Shown: piece after piece, positions 53,617 to 62,453 of the stretch
How positions within the stretch are numbered: position 1 is the first letter of the stretch
How the letters are laid out: each line of letters begins with the position of its first letter
From: Gordonia paraffinivorans NBRC 108238
GTDB taxonomy: Bacteria; Actinomycetota; Actinomycetes; Mycobacteriales; Mycobacteriaceae
NCBI RefSeq assembly: GCF_000344155.1
Contig: NZ_BAOQ01000036.1
Location: forward strand, 1 to 64,000
Reading direction: 5' to 3'
Length of the DNA: 64,000 bases
Made by a program: the position numbers and the translations under genes
Notes under the pieces: model-generated
Databases searched by the model: none
What the model was told of the DNA's origin: nothing
Seen by the model: the letters and a program-made list of their open reading frames with translations, nothing else

Positions 53617-54411
53617 ATGGATGCACTGATCTTGCTGGCGGTTGTCGTCATCGTCGTCGGCGTGGTGTTCGTCGTGCAGCAGCGGTCGACGGCCAATACC
53701 GCACGAACTCTCGACGACGCCAAGGCCGATGCACGGCAGGCGATCGAGCGTCTCGGCGGGCAGGTGTACATGCTGGTCGGCGACAACCCTGCATCGAAGC
53801 AGGCACTGGCCGACGCGTCCGAGCGATTCACCGCCGCGTCATCGCAGATCGAGCAGGCCAACTCGCCCGCGCAGGCACGTCTCGCCAAGCAGACAGCACT
53901 CGAGGGCCTGTACTACGTCCGGGCCGCACGGACCGCGATGAATCTGGATCCCGGCCCACCGATCCCGGAACTCGAGGGCCAGCGCAGCGCCGGTGCCGTC
54001 ACCGAGCATCGGAAGGTCGAGTTCGAGGGACGACAGGTCGAGGCGTCGCCCGAGCCGTCCGACAAGACCCCGAACTACTTCCCGGGCGGTCGGGTCGCGG
54101 GGCGCCCGGTTCCTGCCGGCTGGTACTCCGAACCGTGGTGGCGACCGGCACTCGTCGCCGGAGCCTGGGGCATGGGCTCGATGCTGCTGTTCTCGTCGCT
54201 GTTCTCCGGCATGGCCGGAGTGCCGTACGACGCGCAGGCCTTCGAGAACGGCGTCGGCGACGGCTCCGAGGGCGGTTTCGGCGGCGGGGGAGACGAATTC
54301 GGTGGCGGCGATGCCGGCGGCGACGGCGACTTCGGCGGTGACGCAGGTTTCGACGGCGGCGGCTTCAGCGGCGATGGGGGAGGCACGGACTTCGGCGGCT
54401 TCGACTTCTGA
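53617..54411 (+). CDS. DUF1542-like membrane-anchored protein with Gly/Asp-rich tail
   Basis: 264 residues. An N-terminal signal anchor (ALILLAVVVIVVGVVFVV) leads to a helical section (TLDDAKADARQAIERLGGQV, ARLAKQTALEGLYYVRAART), then a second short hydrophobic patch (GAWGMGSMLLFSSLFSGMAG) and a tail of about 60 residues made almost only of Gly, Asp and Phe (GGGGDEFGGGDAGGDGDFG). Similar proteins in mycolata carry a DUF1542 label. The Phe/Gly/Asp tail could be flexible or could bind divalent ions. It is monocistronic. Confidence 0.75.
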   Translation: MDALILLAVVVIVVGVVFVVQQRSTANTARTLDDAKADARQAIERLGGQVYMLVGDNPASKQALADASERFTAASSQIEQANSPAQARLAKQTALEGLYYVRAARTAMNLDPGPPIPELEGQRSAGAVTEHRKVEFEGRQVEASPEPSDKTPNYFPGGRVAGRPVPAGWYSEPWWRPALVAGAWGMGSMLLFSSLFSGMAGVPYDAQAFENGVGDGSEGGFGGGGDEFGGGDAGGDGDFGGDAGFDGGGFSGDGGGTDFGGFDF

Positions 54412-54617
54412 GTCGCGTTCGAGTCCCCTCCGCCCGAGGATTCGTTCGGCGGCGCCGTTCCATCGACCCGCGCCGCAACGGGGAGTCCGGCGGGGAACAA
54501 CGAGAGCCCGAGAGCGCCTCTGATTCACGCTGGACGCGAATCACACTGCCGGATACGCACATTCGCTTCATCAGCCTGTGGAGAAGCTCCCCGAGTGTCC
54601 GACAGCACGAGGTAGTA

Positions 54618-54633
54618 TCGAACATATATTCGA
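54618..54633. promoter_or_regulatory. LexA (SOS) box upstream of the DUF222/HNH gene
   Basis: TCGAAC-ATAT-ATTCGA differs at one base from the mycobacterial SOS consensus TCGAAC-N4-GTTCGA. It lies 25 bases upstream of ATG 54658. LexA-controlled 13E12-type genes are known in M. tuberculosis, so damage-inducible expression is expected. Confidence 0.75.
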
Positions 54634-54657
54634 TCGGCGGACTGTGGGGTGGTCGTC

Positions 54658-56280
54658 ATGACCGAGACAACATCGGTCGACGCTCCTTGTGATGCTGTGG
54701 CGATCGTCGACGAGATCCACCGGCTCTGCGCCGCGCTGCAGCGGGCTGAGCTTTCGACGTTGACCGATGCGCAGGTGGAGTATGTGGCCGCCGAAACCGA
54801 GCGCGCGAGAAACCGTTTGGCGTTCGCCGGTGATCAGCAGGTGGTGGAGGTCGAAACCCGCGACCTTCCGCGCAAGACCGGCCGGCGCAACATCCTGGCC
54901 TACATGCACGATGTGCTGCGGATGACCCGGCCTGGTCGCCGCCGCGCCGAGGCGAAAGCCATCGCGACGTTCACCGACCTCACCGGCCAACCCCTCGAAC
55001 CCGAAAACCCGACACTGGCTGCAGCATTCGCCGACGGATGCGTCGGCCCCGATCACGTACACGCGGTGATGGACGTGCTCGATCAGATCCCCGCCGCAAT
55101 AGCCCATGACGTGACGGCTGCTGCCGAACGGACGATGGCCGAGTACGCGACCTGGATGACACCACCGGAGATCGAGCGTGCCGGCGCCCGCCTGCTGGCA
55201 CACCTCGACCCCGACGGGGTCTTGACTGACCTCGAGGACCGCAGACGACGCCGCAAGCTCTGGATCAACCGGCAACGCGCTGATGGCACATCGAAACTCA
55301 CCGCCACCCTCACCCCAGAACTGCGCGCACGCCTGGCGACGTTCTTGGATGTGTGGGCGCGCCCCGGGATGAACAACCCCAACGACCCCGACTCACCGAC
55401 CGGATCGATCCAGGACGCCGACCCCGAGCGGCTGGAAGCCGCTGCGCAACGGGATCTGCGTACCCCGGCACAACTCAACCACGACGCCCTCAACGCACTG
55501 CTGCAAGCGGTGTTCGACGACGGGTTGCTCGGCAAGACTCATCGGGGGTTGCCCATCCAGTTGATCGTCAAAGCCGACCTGGCAGATCTGCAGCGTGCGG
55601 CCGGGCTGGCGGCCACCGCCGATGGCACCCTCATCGACATCGAGGGCCTGATCTCCATGGCCGGCCGGGTGGAGCCGTGGCTGGCGATTTTCGTCGATGC
55701 CACCGCCGCACCGCTGTATCTCGGACGCGGCACACGTCTGGCGTCGATGGAACAACGCCTGGCGTCCTTCGCCCGTCCCGGCGGTGACACCTGCTCCGCC
55801 CCCGGTTGCGATGTGCCCGCAACGCGTGTGGAGATGCACCACGCCCATACCGACTGGGGTGACGGTGGTGGCACCGACATCGACAACCTCGCCCCAGCCT
55901 GCACCCGCCATCACCACATGATCGGCAACCGCCCCGGCGACTACACCACCCGCATGATCGGCAGCGGACCCGACGCCGGGCGCTGCACCTGGCAACTCAA
56001 CACCGCACCCGGCACACCACCCCGACGCCCACGGATCAACCGAAAACCCGACATCGGCCACCGATTCCGACACATCCTCACCGAGACCCGCAACAACATC
56101 CACCCCACACCTGACAAGCCCGACCAGCGCAGGGCACCCGACCAACACGGACAACCCGAACCCGGGTCGCCCGACGATCCGCCACACCCACCACGGTTCC
56201 ACTACACCGACCTGCAACACGCCACACCGGCCGAACTCGCGCTGTATGCCGCACTACTCGACCACGCCTACCCGAACTGA
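54658..56280 (+). CDS. DUF222 plus HNH endonuclease (13E12 repeat family)
   Basis: 540 residues from ATG 54658. The DUF222 domain covers about residues 30-300 (LPRKTGRRNILAYMHDVLRM, RLLAHLDPDGVLTD). The C-terminal HNH nuclease has PGCDVPATRVEMHHAHTDWG and NLAPACTRHHHMIGNRP, with both zinc/catalytic His sets present. The family is a repeated, perhaps mobile gene class in mycolic-acid bacteria with no proven function. A LexA box is 25 bases upstream. A 90-base copy of its 3' end lies at 18637-18727, and a truncated transporter begins right after it at 56417. Confidence 0.9.
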   Translation: MTETTSVDAPCDAVAIVDEIHRLCAALQRAELSTLTDAQVEYVAAETERARNRLAFAGDQQVVEVETRDLPRKTGRRNILAYMHDVLRMTRPGRRRAEAKAIATFTDLTGQPLEPENPTLAAAFADGCVGPDHVHAVMDVLDQIPAAIAHDVTAAAERTMAEYATWMTPPEIERAGARLLAHLDPDGVLTDLEDRRRRRKLWINRQRADGTSKLTATLTPELRARLATFLDVWARPGMNNPNDPDSPTGSIQDADPERLEAAAQRDLRTPAQLNHDALNALLQAVFDDGLLGKTHRGLPIQLIVKADLADLQRAAGLAATADGTLIDIEGLISMAGRVEPWLAIFVDATAAPLYLGRGTRLASMEQRLASFARPGGDTCSAPGCDVPATRVEMHHAHTDWGDGGGTDIDNLAPACTRHHHMIGNRPGDYTTRMIGSGPDAGRCTWQLNTAPGTPPRRPRINRKPDIGHRFRHILTETRNNIHPTPDKPDQRRAPDQHGQPEPGSPDDPPHPPRFHYTDLQHATPAELALYAALLDHAYPN

Positions 56281-56287
56281 GGCGCCG
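56195..56287 (+). repeat. DUF222 3'-end repeat, intact copy
   Basis: The end of the DUF222/HNH gene and the seven bases after its stop match the relic at 18637-18727. The best stretch is CCGGCCGAACTCGCGCTGTA at 56228-56247, which is identical at 18664-18683. The shared sequence ends at GGCGCCG, and the two copies then diverge. Confidence 0.8.
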
Positions 56288-56416
56288 TCGGCGGTATCGC
56301 CGACCCAGCCGGGGATGTGCTCGCGATCGAGACACACGCCATGACACGGAACCGGGCACCGACGGTGAGGCCACAACCCGCAGACGCACAGATGGTTCAG
56401 CCGCCTGGGCGCCTCG

Positions 56417-57655
56417 ATGCTGGCTGTCCGCGCCAACGAGCGGTCCGCGGCCGCAGCCGGCATCAACGTGTCGCGGACCAAGCTGGTGCCCTTCGCCATC
56501 GCCGCGTTCATCGCGGGGGTCGGCGGTTCGTTGATGGCCTACCAGCAGACCGTCGTCGTACCGACGTCATACGTCGCGATCGCCGGCATCGGCATGTTCG
56601 CGGTGTCCTATCTCGCCGGGATCACGTGTGTGTCCGGTGGTGTCCTCGCCGGCATCATGGGTGCCGGCGGAATCCTCTTCGTGTTCCTCGATCGCGTGGT
56701 GGACCTCGGCGAGTACTACCACGTCATCACCGGGGTCCTCTTGGTGATCACCATCATCGCCAACCCCGAGGGCATCATCTCCGAGGTCCACAGGGCGATC
56801 AACTGGTTGCGCGGCAAGGTCACCAGCCGCTCACAGGACGAGACCCCACCCGAACTCCTCAGCGCCACCGATGCCCTCTCTCCGCCACCCGAATCCGCTC
56901 GCGAAGTGGGAGAGGTGCTGCTGTCGTCGACGGGTATCGGCGTGCACTACGGTGGGGTGACGGCCGTAGACGACGTGTCCTTCGATGTCCGGGAAGGCGA
57001 GATCATCGGTCTCAGCGGCCTCAACGGGGCAGGCAAGACGACCTTCATCGACGCGATCAGCGGATTCGCCGACGCGGCAGGCAGCGTCGTGCTCGACGGG
57101 GAGCGTCTCGACGGCCGACGACCCCACGAACGGAGCCGCCGGGGCCTCGGCCGGACGTTCCAGGGCATCAAACTGTACGACGACCTGTCGGTCCGCGAGA
57201 ACGTGACCATCGGCACGACGGCCGCGCGGCACCGCGGAAGGCCGACAGGGTCGGGGGACGACGACCTCGAGAGACTCTTCGACGTCCTGCACCTGACCCC
57301 GGTGGTCGATCGTCCGGTCAAGGAACTCTCGCAGGGCCGGCGACAACTCGTGTCGGTTGCCCGGGCGCTCGCCGGGCGCCCCCGCGTGGTTCTGCTCGAC
57401 GAGCCCGCAGCCGGTCTGGACAGTACCGAGAGCGTGTGGCTCGGACACCGCCTTCGGGCCATCCGGGACGCCGGCCTGACCATCGTCATGGTCGATCACA
57501 ACATGGAACTCGTCCTCGAGGTGTGCGACCGCATCGTCGTCCTGGACCTCGGCCGCGTCATCGCGATCGGGACGCCGGACGAGATCCGCAACGACCCCGT
57601 CGTCACCAGCGCCTATCTCGGCGCCGCCCACGCCAGGCAGGAGCTCAAGGCATGA
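56417..57655 (+). CDS. Truncated LivM-LivG fusion (second ABC importer)
   Basis: 412 residues from ATG 56417. It begins abruptly inside a LivM permease (LAVRANERSAAAAGINVSRT), matching the fused importer at 10984 from about its residue 515, and continues through the last permease spans to an intact LivG ATPase with Walker A NGAGKTT, signature LSQGRRQ and Walker B VVLLDEPAAGLD. No LivH half and no binding protein are present. The bases just upstream still encode RLGAS in frame, so homology stops at about 56400, next to the DUF222 gene. No ribosome-binding site is evident. Confidence 0.85.
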   Translation: MLAVRANERSAAAAGINVSRTKLVPFAIAAFIAGVGGSLMAYQQTVVVPTSYVAIAGIGMFAVSYLAGITCVSGGVLAGIMGAGGILFVFLDRVVDLGEYYHVITGVLLVITIIANPEGIISEVHRAINWLRGKVTSRSQDETPPELLSATDALSPPPESAREVGEVLLSSTGIGVHYGGVTAVDDVSFDVREGEIIGLSGLNGAGKTTFIDAISGFADAAGSVVLDGERLDGRRPHERSRRGLGRTFQGIKLYDDLSVRENVTIGTTAARHRGRPTGSGDDDLERLFDVLHLTPVVDRPVKELSQGRRQLVSVARALAGRPRVVLLDEPAAGLDSTESVWLGHRLRAIRDAGLTIVMVDHNMELVLEVCDRIVVLDLGRVIAIGTPDEIRNDPVVTSAYLGAAHARQELKA

Positions 57656-58377
57656 GTACCGTCCTCAGCTGCACCGCGCTTGATACCGGTTACGTCGGCC
57701 GTCCCTGCGTGCGCGGATTCGACCTCGAGCTCCAGGCCGGCGAGGTGCTGGCGCTTCTCGGCCCCAACGGCGCAGGAAAGACGACGACGCTGATGACACT
57801 GGCGGGGTTGCTGCCGTGCCTCGGCGGTGAGGTATGCATCGACGGACACCCGGTCAAGCCCGGTCACGCGCGTAGCGCGGTCAAGGCCGGCCTGGTCCTG
57901 GTTCCCGACGACCGGTCGCTGTTCACCACGCTCACGGTCGAGGAGAACCTGCGGCTGTCGGTGAGAGCTCGACGGGGATGGCGCACTGAACGCGACACGG
58001 TCCTCGAGACATTCCCGCAGCTCGCCGACCGCCTGAAAGTCCCTGCCGGAGCCCTGTCCGGCGGCGAGCAGCAGATGTTGGCGATCGGGCGAGCCCTGGT
58101 CCAGCACCCCAAGGTGCTGCTGATCGACGAACTCAGCATGGGCCTGGCCCCGGTGATCGTGGAACGTCTACTGCCGGTCGTACGCGAGGTCGCCGACAGG
58201 ACCGGCGCCGCGGTCGTACTCGTCGAACAGCACGTTCAGTTGGCTCTCGAGGTCGCCGACACCGCGATCGTCGTACGGCACGGTCAGCAGGTGCTGAAGG
58301 GCAGGGCCGCTGATCTCGCCGCGGCTCCGGAGCTCGTCGAGAACGCATACCTGGGGGAGGCGTTCGCCTCCTCGTGA
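57652..58377 (+). CDS. LivF-type ABC ATPase (second copy)
   Basis: 241 residues from ATG 57652, overlapping the preceding stop (ATGA). Walker A is GPNGAGKTT, the signature LSGGEQQ, Walker B VLLIDELSMGLAP. It is intact and clearly paralogous to 13749-14471. Since its partner permease is truncated, it may be silent or may serve another permease. The 190 bases after it, up to the convergent ferredoxin reductase stop, hold no gene. Confidence 0.92.
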   Translation: MSTVLSCTALDTGYVGRPCVRGFDLELQAGEVLALLGPNGAGKTTTLMTLAGLLPCLGGEVCIDGHPVKPGHARSAVKAGLVLVPDDRSLFTTLTVEENLRLSVRARRGWRTERDTVLETFPQLADRLKVPAGALSGGEQQMLAIGRALVQHPKVLLIDELSMGLAPVIVERLLPVVREVADRTGAAVVLVEQHVQLALEVADTAIVVRHGQQVLKGRAADLAAAPELVENAYLGEAFASS

Positions 58378-58566
58378 GTCCCTCGTCCATGCCCGGTCAG
58401 GCAGTGGCCGTCTCGGGCACACCGGCGTTTCCGGGTCATGAGTGATGTCGCCCGCGACATCACCTCGGCGCGGCGCCATCGATCGAGGTCGCCGACGCGG
58501 ATCGAGGTCGCAAGCGCAGGGAACTCACAGATCGGCGGCCGAACCGAACCTCGACGAGCGAAGCGA

Positions 58567-59835
58567 CTACGTGCTCGCCAAGGAGGCCTTCTTCTTGGCG
58601 GCGTCGAGCAGATCCGCAACCGGCACCGAGAGGTCCGCCAGCTGCTCGGGATCGACCGGCAGCCCCTGTGACAGTACGCGTTTGGCGAACATGAACTCCT
58701 GTGGACGGTTGACGCAATCAGCCGCGATCAGTTCCCCGTCACGCAGGTAGAAGCATGCGAACTCACGGTCCGAGGTCGGGTCCCCGCGGAGGACGACCCG
58801 GTCGTACCCGGTGTTGAGCCCGGCGATCTGAAGCTTGAGGTCGTACTGATCGGACCAGAACCAGGGCAGCGCGGAGATCGTCGCCGGCTTCCCGCACATG
58901 GTGGCCGCTGCCACCTTCGCCTGCTCTCCGGCGCTGGGAACCGACTCCAGCCGGACCTTGCCGTACCGCGTGTCGTGATAGGTGACGCAGTCGCCGGCCG
59001 CGGTGATGTCCGGGTCGTTCGTCCGCCCCTGGGCATCGACGACGATGCCGTCGTCGACGTCGAGTCCGGCATCGATCGCCGGCGCGACGTTGGGCCGGAC
59101 GCCGATGCCGACGACCACCAGATCGGCGGGAATCGTCTCTCCGTCGCCGAGGCGAACGGCGCGCACGCGCTCGGTTCCGTCACCGCTCGCGTCACCGTCG
59201 AAGGCCACAACCGCGGCGTCGGTGCGAACCCGGACGCCCTCGGCCTCGTGGATGCGGCGATAGAAGTCGGCGACCTGCGGGGCGGTGACACGCTTGAGGA
59301 CCCGGTCGGCCGCCTCCACGACGGTGACGTCGAGGCCGAGCTTGCGCAGGGACGCCGCCGTCTCGAGTCCGATGTAGCCACCACCGACGATGACGGCCCG
59401 GCTGCTGCCGGGGACGTCGGCGCGGATCGCCTCGACGTCCTCCGCGGTGCGGAGGTAGTGCACACCGCTCAGCTCCGCACCCGGGATCGACAGCCGCACC
59501 GGGGACGCACCGAGGCACAGCGCGAGTCGGTCGTAGGCGACGGCCTCGCCGTCGTCGAGGACGACCCGCTTGGCGTCGCGGTCGATGCGCTCGGCCCGCG
59601 CGCGACGGAACTCGATCCCCTTGGTGGCATAGAACTCCGGGCCGCGGATCAACAGGTCGTCGATCCCGACGGCGTCGGCCAGGTAGGTCTTCGACATCGG
59701 GGGCCGGTGATAGGGGAGGTGGGGCTCGTCGCCGATGAGGACGATCTCGCCTGTCCAACCCGACGACCTGAGCGCGGCGCTGAGCTGGGCGCCCGCGTGG
59801 CTCGCGCCCAGCACGACAGCACGTCCCGAGGTCAT
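58567..59835 (-). CDS. Ferredoxin reductase of the CYP153 system
   Basis: 422 residues from ATG 59835, overlapping the P450 stop (ATGA). Rubredoxin/putidaredoxin-reductase type: FAD loop VVLGASHAGAQLSAAL, NAD loop AVIVGGGYIGLETAASLRKL, the FAD-closing DITAAGDCV, and a C-terminal FCO-binding domain. It takes electrons from NAD(P)H to the 2Fe-2S ferredoxin at 61240-61560, which feeds the P450. Coupled translation confirms the operon. Confidence 0.92.
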   Translation of the reverse strand: MTSGRAVVLGASHAGAQLSAALRSSGWTGEIVLIGDEPHLPYHRPPMSKTYLADAVGIDDLLIRGPEFYATKGIEFRRARAERIDRDAKRVVLDDGEAVAYDRLALCLGASPVRLSIPGAELSGVHYLRTAEDVEAIRADVPGSSRAVIVGGGYIGLETAASLRKLGLDVTVVEAADRVLKRVTAPQVADFYRRIHEAEGVRVRTDAAVVAFDGDASGDGTERVRAVRLGDGETIPADLVVVGIGVRPNVAPAIDAGLDVDDGIVVDAQGRTNDPDITAAGDCVTYHDTRYGKVRLESVPSAGEQAKVAAATMCGKPATISALPWFWSDQYDLKLQIAGLNTGYDRVVLRGDPTSDREFACFYLRDGELIAADCVNRPQEFMFAKRVLSQGLPVDPEQLADLSVPVADLLDAAKKKASLAST

Positions 59836-61220
59836 GAGGTCTTCTTCGCCGTGAGTTCGACCATCAGCTTGCTGTAGCCGCGCACGAAGTTCGACTGCAC
59901 GTACTCGGGCTCCTCGAGCACCTTGATGTCGTCGAAGCGCTCGAGCAGTTCCTCCCACAGGATCCGCAGCTGCAGCTCGGCGAGCCGGTTGCCCATGCAG
60001 CGGTGCACCCCGTAGCCGAAAGCCATGTGGTTGCGGGCATTCGGGCGGTCGATGATGAGCTCGTCGGCGCGCTCGAACTTGCTCTCGTCCCGATTGCCCG
60101 AGGCGTACCACATCACGAGCTTGTCGCCCTTGCGGATGAACTGGCCGTTGAGGATCGTGTCCTTGGTGGCGACGCGTCGCATGTAGGCGAGCGGGGTCTG
60201 CCAGCGGATGATCTCCGACACCATGTTGGGGATCAGGCTCGGATCGGCCTTGAGCTTCTCGAACTCGCCGGGGAACTTGTTGAGCGCATAGACGCCGCCC
60301 GACATCGAGTTGCGGGTGGTGTCGTTGCCGCCCACGATCAGCAGCGTCAGGTTGCCGATGAACTCCATCGGCCGCTTCACGAGGTCCTTGGTGTCCTCGT
60401 TGGACTGCAACATGCTGATGAGGTCGAACCCCGGTTCCTCGCCGGCGGCCCGACGCGCCGCCTTGTCGTGCCACAGCTCGCTGAACGCGCGGACCATCTC
60501 CAGCGCCGCCTGGTAGACGACGTCGGGATCGCTGGCACCGCCGGTCGCCTCCTCGCTGCCGGCCGCCAGGTCGGACCAGCGGACGAGGTTGCGCCGTTGC
60601 TCGTACGGGAAGTCGAGGATCGTGGCGAGGGTCCGGGCGGTGATCTCCACCGACACCCGGTCGACCCAGTTGAAGGGCTGCCCGACGGGGAGGTTGTCGA
60701 GGACCTCGCACACGCGTTCGCGGATCAGCCCCTCCATCTCCTTGAGGTTCTTCGGCGCGACGACGCCCTGCACCGCGCGGCGCTGCACGTCGTGGCGCGG
60801 CGGGTCCATCGCGATGAACATCTCGACGTCGAGACCCGGCGGGGGAGTGCCGATGACGATGAAGGGTTCGGCCGAGAACGTCTCGTGATCCTTGTCGACG
60901 GTCAGGATGTCCTCGTACCGGGTCACCGACCAGAACGGACCGAACCGGCTGTTCGGCTGGTAGTGGACGGGCGCCTCCTCGCGAAGGCGCGCGAAGTACG
61001 GAGCCCACTGACCCTGGCGGTACATGAACGGGTTGCTCATGTCGATCGCGTCGAGGGAGACCTCGTCGACCGGTGGGATCGGCTTCTCCACAAAGGGTTC
61101 CGGTCGCGACTCACCCACGAGACGGCCACGCGCCTTGTGGAAGAGCTGGAGCGCCTGAACCTGGCGGTCCACCGGGATGTTCGCCTGCACCGTTTCGACG
61201 ACGCGGTCGAGGATCTGCAT
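59832..61220 (-). CDS. CYP153-type cytochrome P450 alkane hydroxylase
   Basis: 462 residues. The I-helix oxygen site is LLIVGGNDTTRNSMSGGV, the K-helix ExxR lies in SEIIRWQTPLAYMRR, and the haem loop FGYGVHRCMGNRLAELQLR supplies the Cys ligand. The segments MFIAMDPPRHDVQRRAVQG, WAPYFARLREEAPVHY and FGPFWSVTRYEDI are those of CYP153, the soluble terminal hydroxylases of medium-chain alkanes. It lies between its ferredoxin and reductase genes. A 45-residue N-terminal extension precedes the conserved start. Product alcohols would enter fatty-acid oxidation. Confidence 0.9.
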   Translation of the reverse strand: MQILDRVVETVQANIPVDRQVQALQLFHKARGRLVGESRPEPFVEKPIPPVDEVSLDAIDMSNPFMYRQGQWAPYFARLREEAPVHYQPNSRFGPFWSVTRYEDILTVDKDHETFSAEPFIVIGTPPPGLDVEMFIAMDPPRHDVQRRAVQGVVAPKNLKEMEGLIRERVCEVLDNLPVGQPFNWVDRVSVEITARTLATILDFPYEQRRNLVRWSDLAAGSEEATGGASDPDVVYQAALEMVRAFSELWHDKAARRAAGEEPGFDLISMLQSNEDTKDLVKRPMEFIGNLTLLIVGGNDTTRNSMSGGVYALNKFPGEFEKLKADPSLIPNMVSEIIRWQTPLAYMRRVATKDTILNGQFIRKGDKLVMWYASGNRDESKFERADELIIDRPNARNHMAFGYGVHRCMGNRLAELQLRILWEELLERFDDIKVLEEPEYVQSNFVRGYSKLMVELTAKKTS

Positions 61221-61239
61221 CAGTGATTCTCCGTTCGGC

Positions 61240-61560
61240 TCAGAACTGGAATTCGGGAAGGTTGACGATGAGTCCGTCGTGCTCGGCGCCGAGTGCGATC
61301 TGACACGACAGGCGCGAGGTCTCCTGGCAATCGGGATTCATCTCGAGCATCTGCTCCTCGGCGGGGGTGCGGCTGCCGGTCGCGGCGATCCATTGCTGGT
61401 CGACGGTGACGTGGCAGGTGCCGCACGCGGCATCGCCGCCGCAGTCGCCGTCGATTCCGGAGACCCCGTTGTCGATCGCGACCTGCATGAGGTTCTGTCC
61501 CTCGACGAACGGGACCTCGTGCTTCTCTCCGTCGAAGCTGATGAAGGTGACGGTGGCCAT
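61240..61560 (-). CDS. [2Fe-2S] ferredoxin of the CYP153 system
   Basis: 106 residues from ATG 61560, with a strong GGAGGA Shine-Dalgarno. The cluster motif CGGDAACGTC holds three of the ligands, and SRLSCQIA supplies the fourth, as in adrenodoxin/putidaredoxin-type ferredoxins. It passes single electrons from the reductase to CYP153. It is the first gene of the three-gene operon, and the 20-base gap to the P450 start supports cotranscription. Confidence 0.93.
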   Translation of the reverse strand: MATVTFISFDGEKHEVPFVEGQNLMQVAIDNGVSGIDGDCGGDAACGTCHVTVDQQWIAATGSRTPAEEQMLEMNPDCQETSRLSCQIALGAEHDGLIVNLPEFQF

Positions 61561-61605
61561 GTGGTTCCTCCTCGAAGCCTGCCCGGTGTGATGGTCACCA
61601 CTAGG

Positions 61606-61658
61606 TGTTGGCAGTGTCAACATGAGAATGAAGCAGAATGTTGTCCTTGTCAACATTC
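61606..61658. promoter_or_regulatory. Twin TetR operators of the CYP153 operon
   Basis: TGTTG-N7-CAACA occurs at 61606-61622, and GAATGTTG-N7-CAACATTC at 61636-61658. Both have the same core and the same 7-base spacer, and their centres are 33 bases apart (three helical turns). For the leftward operon a -35 TTGACA (61653-61648) and a -10 CATTCT (61630-61625) with 17-base spacing lie over site 2 and just before site 1. Repression by the divergent TetR protein is the natural reading. Confidence 0.8.
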
Positions 61659-61731
61659 GTTGGTCAGAAAGTTCGCGAGAGCGCGTTCACCCTGGTCGGG
61701 ACAGCAGACCCGACTCGGTAGAGTGACCGGC

Positions 61732-62367
61732 ATGGCTTCGCCGCGCACCACCTACCATCACGGCAACCTTCGCAGCGCCCTCATCGACGAGGCCTGGGAG
61801 CTCGCCCGCACGAGCGCTCCCGAGAAGGTGACGGTCCGGGAGGTCGCGCGCCGCGCCGGCGTGTCACACAACGCCGCATACCGGCACTTCGCCGATCGCC
61901 AGGAATTGATGTCATCGATCGCGGATCGGGCGCTGGCAACGCTGGCCGAGATGATGCGCGACCGGATCGCGACGGTGTCCACCGACCAGGACCCGGCGTC
62001 CATCGCGCGCGACCGGTTTCGGGAGACCGCGCGTGCCTACGCCTCGTTCGCCATCGACGAGCCGCATCTGTTCCAGGTGGCGTTTCACGCCGAGTTCTCC
62101 CGCCCCGGAGTCAGTCCCGACGTGTCCGAGCGACGAGGTGGCCCCTACGCCATCCTGCACAGCGTCCTCGACGAGATGGTCGAGGTGGGGGAGATCCCCC
62201 CGGAACGCCGATCGGATGCGGAGATGGTCTGCTGGGCCTCGGTCCACGGCTTCGCCGAACTGTGCATCAAGGGACCGCTGAGGCTTCTGCCGGAAGACGA
62301 GCGCGACAACATCTTCGAGCGATTGCTCGTGACACTCCTCCACGGCCTGAAGGCGCCGATCGCCTGA
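61732..62367 (+). CDS. TetR family regulator divergent from the CYP153 operon
   Basis: 211 residues from ATG 61732; a GTG at 61723 is possible. The helix-turn-helix opens YHHGNLRSALIDEAWELA and reads TVREVARRAGVSHNAAYRHF, the YHHGNLR class. The C-terminal domain includes EPHLFQVAFHAEF and a WASVHGFAELC helix typical of WHG-domain TetR proteins. It probably represses the CYP153 operon and itself through the twin operators, with an alkane or alcohol as inducer (inferred). Confidence 0.92.
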   Translation: MASPRTTYHHGNLRSALIDEAWELARTSAPEKVTVREVARRAGVSHNAAYRHFADRQELMSSIADRALATLAEMMRDRIATVSTDQDPASIARDRFRETARAYASFAIDEPHLFQVAFHAEFSRPGVSPDVSERRGGPYAILHSVLDEMVEVGEIPPERRSDAEMVCWASVHGFAELCIKGPLRLLPEDERDNIFERLLVTLLHGLKAPIA

Positions 62368-62374
62368 AAGCCAA

Positions 62375-62436
62375 AGACCCGCCCCGTGTCGCCGGAGGGG
62401 TGGGGGAACAGACTGGCGACTCGGGGCGGGCGGTCT
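62375..62436. terminator. Hairpin between convergent tetR and hsp20
   Basis: The left arm with CGCCCCG and TCGCC (about 62375-62393) pairs with GGCGA and CGGGGCG (about 62415-62436); both arm ends are AGACC/GGTCT. The stem is long with small bulges. Its place between two converging genes suggests a two-way terminator. Confidence 0.55.
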
Positions 62437-62453
62437 GGGAGACGAACGGCCTG

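Noticed and set aside
60003..61226. 407-codon plus frame opposite CYP153
   Set aside because: Shadow frame; the P450 on the minus strand has all haem and I-helix motifs.
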